In this document: piece after piece, positions 51,812 through 61,237 of the stretch
How the letters are laid out: each line of letters opens with the position of its first letter
Position numbering within the stretch: position 1 is the first letter of the stretch
DNA from: Albifimbria verrucaria
Lineage: Eukaryota > Ascomycota > Sordariomycetes > Hypocreales > Stachybotryaceae
Reading direction: 5' to 3'
Assembly (NCBI GenBank): GCA_020081605.1
Contig: JAHREC010000011.1
Span: 3,844,001-3,908,000 of the forward strand
Length of the DNA: 64,000 nt
The notes under the pieces: generated by a model
What the model saw: the letters and a program-made list of their open reading frames with translations, nothing else
Told to the model about the DNA's origin: nothing
Database searches by the model: none
Position numbers and translations under genes: made by a program

Positions 51812-53791
51812 ATGGCCGAACCAACAGGCCAGACCCCGAATCAACGACCCCGAAAGCTGGTGCCCCAAGGACAAGAATTGTCCCTTTTGTGGTCAGGCTT
51901 TTACCTCCTCTTCGCTCGGTCGTCACCTCGATCTATACATCAAGGACAAGAACCCCAAGCCCCTGATGGCATTCACGATGTCGACGCCATCAAGAAGATG
52001 CGTGGCACCATCACGAGGCGCCAACCCCGCGGCTCTCTAGGCGGCCGTCGTCGGGAAAGCTCTACCCTGCAGGGACCCCAAGGCCCCTTACAAGAAGGAG
52101 ACTTCCAACCCCGACAGTGACGGGTACAAGTCCCCAGCCATACCCAAGGATGGCCAGTATGCCGTGGACTCGACGCTCAGCAAGTACCCTTTTGCGCCTC
52201 GCTGGAAGCCACGGGTGTCATGAATGATCTCCCTGGCAAACCAGCTTGGGACAATGACGGCACCAGTCAAGATGGCAACAAGCGTCCTGGTATGCAGAGA
52301 ACCGTTAGCAAGCAAATTGCCCAAAAGGCCCAATTCGACGTCAAGCAAAAGCTGGCTGATGCTATGGACACGGCCCGAGCTGCTGAGCTTGCCCTGCGTG
52401 AGCTGATCAGCTCATGGAGAGCCGCAAAGTACTACCCCTAGTTTTTCTACTCTCCCCTATCAAAAGACCCAACTAACCTGCTTCACAGACAGCAAATCGA
52501 CAACAACTCTATGCCCTTCGACTTCGACCCCTCTCCCTCGACTTTCCTGCTCTAACGCTGCAGTGCTTGCAACCGCCCCCGACCCTGTTTTCTTCCACGC
52601 AGCACCCGACATCAACATCCTGGTCCGTACAGTCCCCAGGGCAGCGCGAGTTCGGGGCTCTGAAGGCATATTTTCAGGAGGAATTTCGAGCATGGAAAGT
52701 CACTTGTGCCTCTGCAAACACTGCTGCCATGGAAGAACTTACGTACCCTCCCACTGAAAATTCATACCGTGATGCTCGTGAGGTACTTCGGAAAGCCGAA
52801 AAGTCGGCCGAGGACCTGGAGAAACAAGTCAATGAGCACTTACAATCCGCCTACCAGGTTTGGGATTGCCTGCCGGCTCAGAGACAAACCGAACTGTGGG
52901 TTTTGGAACTTGCCCGGGGGTAGGCAGGAAGCAGAAGGAGACAGAAAAGCTCAAGGACCAACAGCATAAGTTGAAGCAGGAAAACGCTAGCCTGAAGTCA
53001 CAAATCGATCAACTGAATCGATTACAGCACCCCGAGAGTTTAGCTTGGTCCCCCATCCACAATCCCGATCGACCGGGACCTAATTACTCATGCCTATGAA
53101 ATGGGCATGCAGGGAGCTAAGATTGTTGGCTTTAACATGGAGGACCGCCACACAGACCTCAGCACTCTGGTGACACGAGTGATTGAGAGATGGAAGAATG
53201 TCATTACTTCAACTCGTGTTACCTCGACCGGGATGAGTGCCCAAAAGCCCTTAGAGCAGGCGTCGCCAACCGCAAATACTCCCACCGTCAACACTCCTTC
53301 CCATGTATCAGTGCAGAGCCAAGTCATTCCACCACAGCAATCACATCAACAGCAACAACAACCCCGAAACGGTTATCGACCGCAAGCACAACTGGTCCGT
53401 TAACCGAGCCTTCTTTGTCATCTGCAACAACAACACGTCCACCCTCGATTGAAGAAACTAGTGACCAGGATGCAGATGCAGAAATGGAGGATGATGACAG
53501 TTTCGGCATGATGAATGCCACAGCTGTCAAGCCACTTGTTCCAGCACCCCTATGCAACAGCAGGCCAGTCTTGAGGTACCCCGGACACGGGGGCCGATAC
53601 AGCAGCGTGGAGTACCCGACCCTCGCTTCCTGATGCAGAATGGGACAGGAAGTCCCGTGGGGAGAGCTGCGATCAATATGAGCAGGTCTATGCCCAATAT
53701 GAACATGGCAATGCAAGGAGCACAGATGCATGGAGCGGACCTCGGAATGGCTATGCAAGGCGTTCGCGGAGAGCCCATGTACTTGGAATAA
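51812..53791 (+). CDS. Conserved fungal zinc-motif and coiled-coil protein, unnamed (at least five frameshifts)
   Basis: Exons 51812-52428 and 52489-53791, with intron GTACTA..CACAG. The product is about 640 residues once frames are joined. N-terminal block: INDPESWCPKDKNCPFCG, then a single His in LGRHLDLYIKDKNPKP, then DGIHDVDAIKKMRG and ITRRQPRGSL. The pattern CX2CX11H lacks a clear fourth ligand (Tyr after HLDL), so it is a zinc-finger-like, partly UBZ-like motif. The middle section is helical and coiled-coil (YRDAREVLRKAEKSAEDLEK, EKLKDQQHKLKQENASLK, LVTRVIERWKNVITS). The C-terminal section is Gln/Ser/Thr-rich and Met/Asn/Gly-rich. Breaks near 51833, 51960, 52203, 52551, 52915 and further on. 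The ATG is in a GCCATGGC context. No function known to me. Confidence 0.72.
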
Positions 53792-54270
53792 TGTTTGAAT
53801 AGGTGACGGAATATAAAACTGTGGTTTCTCCGGCGACTAAAGGAAGGAAATATGAAAATATTAGAAACGATCTGGAAATACCAAATGTTGCCTTAAAACA
53901 TGGCAATCTGACGAACGACGCTAGGGTACAGACGCGGCCCTGAGTGATGATGTTTTAATACTGGCATGGAGGGTAAATGAGCCTTGCGGTTGGGGCCACC
54001 CGGCGTTTTGGACATCACAGCCATCATAATCAACTTTGAGAGCTTTAGCTTCTAATACAAAACAAACCAGTGAACTATCTACGTGCTGCCATCGTAGTGA
54101 ACACCATGCATTCAATGATGACTAGGTTCTATAGTATACATATGATTCCCAATGAAGAGCAGAGTTGACTCCCGACAATTTTGGTCTATCGTACAACCCA
54201 TCTAATCTGGCTAAAACCGCCGGGATACACAATATTTCACAGATAATGATACATTCTTCTGTAAGGAAGA
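53792..54270. other. Intergenic between convergent genes
   Basis: 3' flanks of the zinc-motif gene and COX15. No feature recognised. Confidence 0.55.
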
Positions 54271-55739
54271 TTACGCCTTTCGGATCTGCTTCAGTCGTTG
54301 CTCGATCATTCGCACAGTGGCTCTAGGCACATGCAACCGCTGGCAAAGAGTAATGGCGCCGCTGAGCAAGGCTAGGGCACCGGCCTGGTGAGCCGCGGCC
54401 AGCGGGATGGGCACCATGTAAATCAGTGTGCTGATACCCAAGGCTGCCTGAAGTGTCACAAGATGTGTCATGCCAACTGTGCCCACCCTCACGTTGCGGG
54501 GCAGGACAGCAGCGACCTTGCCAGTGCGGGAGTAAGCGAAGAGAGCCAAGACGCAGCAGAACGTGGTGACGGCGAGGATACGGTGGTCAAGCTGGACGGT
54601 GCTGGGGTTCTCGAGCATGTTGCGCCACCAAAGATCAGATCCATCTTCCTTGCGACAGTAGAACTTGCTCCAAAGCTCTGACTTGGGAGGGGTAAGGCCG
54701 AGGCCCATCTTGGGGAACTCGTTGTAGATTAGGCCGGCATCAAGACCAGCAACTAGAGCACCAGACATGGCAGTGAGGAAGACAAGACCGGTGAGCGCAA
54801 AGACGGATCGGCGGAAAGAGGCAAGGGCAGGGCTCTTGATGGCCTTGATGGCGTCGAGAGCAGCCTTGGGGTCCTTGAGGAATTTGTGCGCGCGCAGGAT
54901 AGACAGACCGGACAGAAGCATCCATGAGTAGCAGATGAAGGCGGTACCAAGGTGGGTAGCCAGGCGGTATTGCGAGACGCGAGGGTGTGAACCAGGAGCA
55001 AACAGATCATCCTTGAGGCCGGACTTGACCATCCACCAACCAATGAAACCTTGGAATCCAATCAATCCGGTGATACCGAGTAGGTTAATGGCCATCTTGG
55101 CGGAGACCTTGCGACGGGCGATCAAGTACAGAGTAGGCAGAGCAAAAGACATGCCCACGAATCGACCCCAGACACGGTGTGTCCATTCCATGAAATAGAT
55201 CTTCTTGAATTCATCCAGGTTCATGTGTGGGTTCAGGAGCTTGAACTCGGGAGAGGCGCGGTACTTGTCGAATTCGGATTGCCAGTCCTCCTGGGACATC
55301 AGGGGCAGTGAGCCTGTCACAGGTCTCCATTCGGTGATGCTCAAGCTGCATTGGCATTAGAATAAGCCTCGAGGTTTGGCAATTGATTGCAACACCACTT
55401 ACCCAGACTCAGTCAATCTAGTCAGGCCACCAAAGACGACGAGACCGAATACACTAGCCGCACTTCCGAGAAGCCAGTAAGCCACTCCTTTGACGAAGTC
55501 TGGGGAAAGAACTTCTTGGCTGCCGCCTGAGTCTCTACCGCAGCGGGCTGAGCAGCCGCCTGAGCGGCCATTGCTTCCATGGGTGTTGTGGCCTTGGACT
55601 GAACATATCCACGCGCTCGTACAACATTCATAATGCGATTGGGCGAGCTTCGGGGAGCTTGTCGAAGGCATTGGCTGCAGACGAAAAGCTTAGGGGGCCT
55701 GAACGGCCATGCGCCGAAGGCCGGCCGAAAAAAAGCCAT
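54271..55739 (-). CDS. COX15: Heme A synthase COX15 (one frameshift)
   Basis: Mitochondrial inner-membrane enzyme that oxidises heme O to heme A for cytochrome c oxidase. Minus-strand exons 55739-55403 and 55345-54271, with intron GTAAGT..GCAG. The expected product is 470 residues. The N-terminus (MAFFRPAFGAWPFRPPKLF) is a presequence-like arginine-rich stretch, followed by an Ala/Gln linker. About eight membrane segments follow. The conserved heme-ligand His residues are in MEWTHRVWGRFVG, YRLATHLGTAF, VQLDHRILAVTT and LAAAHQAGALALL. GLTRLTESGLSITEWRPVTG is diagnostic. One C is missing near 55501 (TTTCCCC|AGAC); restoring it gives phase 2 at the splice site, as exon 2 needs. It shares a 288-base divergent promoter with UTP14. 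Confidence 0.95.
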
Positions 55740-56027
55740 GATTGACGATGGTGAGGAGCTTGAAGGAGGAAGATCCGGCCTGCTCGGCTCTTGACGGTAG
55801 GAAGTTCTACCTACTACCCACTAGAACCGCGAACCTGGGAAAAGACAAAAGATGGTCTGATAATCAGGGTGACTTGATAGGTGGGTCGAGACCAGGGGTC
55901 CCCGCCATGAATCCCTCACCGCTAATTTTTTGCACGGCAGAAAAAAGCCGATAGTGAAAAGTTGCCCAAGCCCACTTTACTTTGCTGCAACCATCAAGCA
56001 ACCACTGTGCTGCGCAAGTCGTCAAAA
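55740..56027. promoter_or_regulatory. Bidirectional promoter region COX15 / UTP14
   Basis: Only 288 bases separate the start codons of the divergent COX15 and UTP14 genes, so the two core promoters must lie here. No TATA motif stands out. Confidence 0.55.
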
Positions 56028-58833
56028 ATGCCCGGACGCCAGGCCCATGGCCGCTCTCTCATTGCGGCCCCCAAGGCCAAGAACGTGAAGAAGTCCAAGG
56101 CGAGATCGCAGAAGAATGCGCTCGATGCCTTTGGTATCGCCCAGGAAAACTTCTCGGCCCGAGACAAACGCACCCCACGAGCTCGACAGCTGGATGCAGA
56201 GATTGACAGAAAACACGCGCGAGACGATGAGGACGAAGACGAAGAGGAAGAGGAGGAAGCACCTCGAAGGAAGAAGGTCAAGGCGCCCTCGAAGGCCGCA
56301 GAGAATGACGGCGCCGAGTATGGTAGCGACAGTGAAGGCAACGAGTGGCAGCTGGGCGGTCTCGCCGAGGACGACAACGACTCGGAGATTGAGAGTGACG
56401 AAGCCTTCGGAGAGAGCGACGACGAGAGGTTCCAAGGTTATGCTTTTCGCGGTACCAAGTCCAAGGATCAAGTATGTGTTGCGAAGCTACCAGTTGGCCG
56501 GGCGATAACGCTGACTTGACCCTAGGATGATGATTCTGAGGATGATGAGAACGATGAAGAGGGCGAAACTCTTGGCGAGGATGCGATCGATCTGGCCACA
56601 GCCCTAGATCAATACGAGGAAACATCGGAGGAGGAGGAACAGGATGGATCAGAGTCAGGATCTGAAGACTCTGATGATGCCTCCGATGAGTCTGCCAGTG
56701 ACGAAGAGGACTCCGATGACGAAGCCGACCCTGAGAAGATGGAGGCTCTAAAGGGCTTGATTTCAGGCTTTGGTGGTGAGGATCAGGATGCCGATGCCAA
56801 AGACAAGTCTTCTTCCAAACCGAAGATTGGCCTAAGCGACCTTGGGCTGGCTGGAATCAACGATCCTTTCATGAAGAAATCAGTCAAGCTCATGAACAAG
56901 GAAGACAAAGAGAAGCGACCTGGCGCCACCAAGAAGCTGGCGGTGCCGCTTCCGAAAAGGCAGCAGGATCGGCTTGACCGCAGCGCAGCCTACGAGAAGA
57001 CCAACGAGACTCTTGAGAGGTGGACAGAGACAGTCAAGCGCAACCGTAGGGCGGAGCACCTTGTGTTCCCTTTGCCGCAGAACTCGACAATGGCAGGTGT
57101 TGCTATGGACGAGATCCAGCCGCTGACAGCCAAGAACCCGAGCAATGAGCTGGAAGCCACGATAATGTCTATTATGGAGCAAAGTGGTATTTCCATGGAC
57201 AAGCCTGAGAAGCCGAAAGAGCAGGTCTACGACGAGGAGGGCAATTTGCTGACACGCAAGGAAATTGCCAACAAGAAGCGTATGGAACGTGAAGCGAACT
57301 CAAGAGAAGCCAAACGGGCAAAGCGCATAAAGAAGATCAAGAGCAAGGCTTACCACCGCGTACACCGAAAACAGAGGGAGCGTGATGACATGGCAGCTAA
57401 GGAGGCCATGGAGGAAGCCGGCGAAATTGATTCGGAGGAGGAGCGCGAGGCGCAGGATCGTCGACGGGCTCTAGAGAGAGTAGGCCAGAGGCATAAGGAG
57501 AGCAAGTGGGCCAAGCTTGGTTCAAAAACGAAGCGAGCCGTTTGGGACGAAGACTTCCGCGCCGGACTCACTGAGATGGCTCGAAAGGACGAGGAGCTAC
57601 GAAGGAGGAAGGAGGGCAAGGCGGGTGTGTCAGACGATGATGAGACCTCAGATTCTGGCAGTGACTCCGAAGACGAGGATGCGGCTCTGCGTCGACAGCT
57701 TGACAAACTTGAGGAGGATGAGGATGACGAGCCTCAGTCGAAGCTGATGGCTCTCAAGTTCATGCAGAAGGCTGAGGCGGCAAAGAAGAAGCAGAACGAC
57801 GAGATGATCCGACAGATCCGGAAGGACCTTGATGGAAGCGCGGGAGAGTCTGAAGAGGAGGAAGTTGGTGAAATTGGACGCAGACAATACGGCACAGCTG
57901 TTGACCAGATCTCTGCACCTGCACTGGACACATCTAAGAGAGCTTCTAAGAAGACACGCCTACGAGATGCTGAGGAGGACACCAGAGAAAGCACAGCTCT
58001 TTCCAATGGTTTCGCCGCTCCTAACGTTGCTGACGGTGCCCCGACTCACCTCACAGAAACTGCCAACACCACCCTCGGTGCCTGGTCCCGTGGTGAAGCC
58101 CGCCGCAAGAAGAAGGGAACCCTGGGCGCCCGCGTCGAAGACCTCGACCTTACCTCTAATGTCATGGTGGCCGCACCGCGCTCCTCTTCCAAGCCCAAGA
58201 AGGCCGCTGTTAGCGCCAAGTCCTCGGGATCCAAGGAACAGGAAGACGACAACGACGATGATGAGTACGATTCCGATGCTGCTGCAGACTTGCACCTGCC
58301 CATGGCCATCCGCGACCAGGAGCTCGTTGCACGTGCTTTCGCGGGTGAGGATGTCGTTGGCCAGTTTGAGCGCGAGAAGGCCGAAGTCGAGGAGGCCGAC
58401 GACGACAAGATCATTGACAACACACTCCCTGGATGGGGTTCGTGGGTTGGTGATGGTGTCAGCGCGCGTGAGCTGAAGCGCCACCAGGGCCGCTTCCTGA
58501 CCAAGGTCGAGGGTATCAAGAAGAAGGACCGCAAGGACGCCAAGCTGGACAAGGTCATTATCAACGAGAAGCGCATCAAGAAGGTAAGCCTTTCCTCACA
58601 CTTATACCATCGGGTTTTAAATCTCAGTCTGCTAACATATCTACCTCCAGAACGACCGCTACCTCGCCTCCCAGCTGCCCCACCCCTTCGAGTCGCGGCA
58701 GCAGTATGAGCGATCCCTGCGACTCCCCGTCGGTCCCGAATGGATGACCAAGGAGACGTTCCAGGAGCGCACCAAGCCGCGTGTGTTGATGAAGCAGGGC
58801 ATCATTGCCCCCATGTCCAAGCCGACGCTATAA
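56028..58833 (+). CDS. UTP14: U3 snoRNP component Utp14
   Basis: Small-subunit processome protein needed for 18S rRNA maturation, nucleolar; it activates the helicase Dhr1 in yeast. Exons 56028-56471, 56526-58583, 58651-58833 encode 894 residues. There is no frameshift, although this is the longest gene here. Basic N-terminus, then several Asp/Glu-rich tracts, then the Utp14 core: DRLDRSAAYEKTNETLERWT, KIKSKAYHRVHRKQRER, ESKWAKLGSKTKRAVWDED. C-terminal signature: LPGWGSWVGDG, FLTKVEGIKKKDRKDAKLDK, VIINEKRIKKNDRYL, LPHPFESRQQYERSLR, GPEWMTKETFQERTKPRV and a conserved end PMSKPTL. Both introns have GTATGT/GTAAGC donors. Confidence 0.97.
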
Positions 58834-59668
58834 ACGTGGTTTTCTACATACCCTCCCTTCTTGTATATACAACCATGTAGACTCTTTCTGTTGGGAAAGG
58901 AGAGAGCTGCTCATAGAATCAATCATCATGATATGACTATTAAACGCCATGATATATACGTGATTAATTCAATGTCAGGGATGTAGGTCACTCGATATCC
59001 CCTTAGTTTAGTCATTCATACACATGTTCATCCGTACTGAGCGAATTATTGTAACTCATCATATATGACGGGACATGATGTCTAGCCCTTGTGCAAGGCA
59101 TTTCTCAAGTGCATGATCTCGTAGCAGTTTCAGATTGGAGAATTACCATCAGATTTAAACATTTGCTTTAGAACCCATATTTCTTTTCTTGGCCCACATC
59201 ACGCAACCACACCACGGCGGTCCCCTGGCCCAGACAAGTGCGCTATGACTATGGCCTCGCAGCCATTGAACACAAGAACTAAGAAAAATAAGCAACTATG
59301 AACACGAAAACCAAACGAAGGCGCCTTTCCAATCTCTCCTTTTCTCGTACAGTACTCAAAGGAAAAGAAAGCACAGCATGTGTGCAGTAAGTGCATAACA
59401 GCGACTCGCATCCGCAGCAGCGGGCCAGTAGCAAAAGATGCAAAAAATCAAATATTTACTAATACAATGGAGAAATTCCTTCTCGTGGTAGGTGGGATGA
59501 AGTCATTTCGACCCTTCGAGTGCTTCAACCTTGAATTATAGGCTGAGCAAAACGTATATTGAAGATTGTCCAATCGTTTCCACTGCAAGCAGGGGATGTG
59601 GAGCCATTGGTCATCGCCAGTGCAGCCAAGCTACTAGAACCACAACAATATTCAGCTGCGGACCTTGT
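58834..59668. other. Intergenic between convergent genes
   Basis: 3' flanks of UTP14 and the Ca2+/H+ exchanger. AT-richer, no feature recognised. Confidence 0.55.
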
Positions 59669-61237
59669 TTAGGTGGCAACCTTGTCAATGACGTCGGCAG
59701 GCACGGCGTAGAATGCGACGGCGATGATAATATAGAGACCGAGAAGCATGGCACCTTCGAGGTAGTTGGACTGGCCATCTTGGACGGTGTAAGTGACAAC
59801 CAGGACGGAAACGGCAAAGGCGACGGTTTCAACTAAGGACAGGGTTAGTAAACTAGCGTACCCGGGTAGACCAAAACTCCAACTTACAGGTCTCGAAGTG
59901 GAGAGTCATATCTTGACCAATGATCCAGCCAACAATGACGAGGAAAGGAGTCATGAAGAGGGCGATCTGAATGCTGGAGCCGATGGCGACGCCCATGGCA
60001 AGGTCCATCTTGTTGCGGAGGGCAACAACAACAGCGGTAACGTGCTCAGCTGCATTGCCCACAATAGGAATAAGAATAAGTCCGATGAAGGCTTTACTGA
60101 TATGTGTGGTCTCGACAATATCCTCGATACTACCAACAAGATATTCAGCGCAGATTGCGACCAGAACAGTGACAACAACGAGGACGACGCCGGCGGCGAT
60201 AGGGCCCAGGGTTGGCTCCTCGGCTTCGTGTTCTTCGCCGGCGTTTTGGCTCTCAGGCTCGAAGAGGTTGCTGTGGGTTCGGAGTTGGAAAACGAGGTAT
60301 AGGACGTAGAGCAGCAGCAGAATGATGGCGGTACCACGCGACAGAACAAGCACACTGTTGTTCTTCTTGTCGTTGTCGGACCTGGATTGGTCGAGAATGG
60401 CATAGAGCTATAAGTAGGTTAGCGCATCAATTGATGGTGAAGATCCAAAAGTTCCAACTTACAGCAGCAGGGAGAACCAGGGATGCAGAAGACAGAGTCA
60501 TCAAGGAGCAAGTGGTTTGTGCCACAGCAGAAGAGAATCTCTGCTCAGTTCCTGGCCATTCCTTCCGCGATGAACCAAGCCTCCGAAAAGAAACACATGC
60601 CCATGACAAGCAGGAGGTTGGACAGGATAGAACCCAGCATAGAAGACTGCACGACTTCGATCTGACCGTCCTTGAGCGCGACAACACTGACCTGGGTATG
60701 GTTAGCATTGATGCTGAAAGAGGAGACAAGATTGGTTGCATACAATCAGCTCGACAGCATTACCAAATGTTGCGTTCATCAATCCACCCAGAGTCTCACC
60801 AAGCTTAATGGCGAGCTCTTCGGTCGCAAACGACAAAACAGCGGCGAGGGAATAATGGCCAAGAAGTTGATGGTGAAAACAGCAGTAGAGCTCCATCCGA
60901 GATGACCGCCAATGATGCCAATAGGCACCATGATGAGGAGGAAATTCACATAGTCTAGACAATTGTTGGCATCACCGCGATATTGCGGATTGAGAGGGCG
61001 ATGGAGGGATAGGCTTACTGCTCAAGAGCGTCACCTTGGTGACGTGGAGGACATAGGCAAGGCTTCGAACCACACGGTTCTCGCTGTCTATGCCGGGGTG
61101 TACTTGGAGTTGAAGAGGGAGCCAAAGAAGCCGCTCGAATGGTGGTGATCGTAGCCGTCATCGTGCCCCGACGGGGCCGGCCCGCCATTGATCAAGGGAG
61201 TGCGCTCGCTGGCGCCGTTGGTAGATTTGTTACTCAT
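59669..61237 (-). CDS. VCX1: Vacuolar Ca2+/H+ exchanger, CAX family (four frameshifts)
   Basis: Moves cytosolic Ca2+ into the vacuole against H+. Minus-strand exons: 61237-61019, 60954-60744, 60691-60463, 60407-59888, 59832-59669. The expected product is 448 residues. Soluble His-rich N-terminus ([13 protein letters not shown]), then eleven membrane segments. The two alpha-repeats are [19 protein letters not shown] and [20 protein letters not shown], with the acidic/Asn residues of the cation path. A Glu-rich loop (EEHEAEEP) lies between them. [20 protein letters not shown] and [16 protein letters not shown] are family-typical. Single bases are missing near 61095 (ACACCCC|GGC), 60853 (ATTCCC|TCG), 60577 (TTCTTTT|CGG) and 60547 (GGCC|AGG). 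Restored lengths 220/212/231/520/164 close all phases. Confidence 0.95.

Noticed and set aside
56116..58580. Several 100-215-residue frames overlapping UTP14 on both strands
   Set aside because: Shadows of the acidic/basic repetitive UTP14 frame.
28599..61237. Programmed frameshifting as the explanation of the many frame breaks
   Set aside because: Breaks occur at unrelated sites without a shared slippery sequence or structure, several times per gene, mostly in simple C/G runs. Sequencing error explains all of them.
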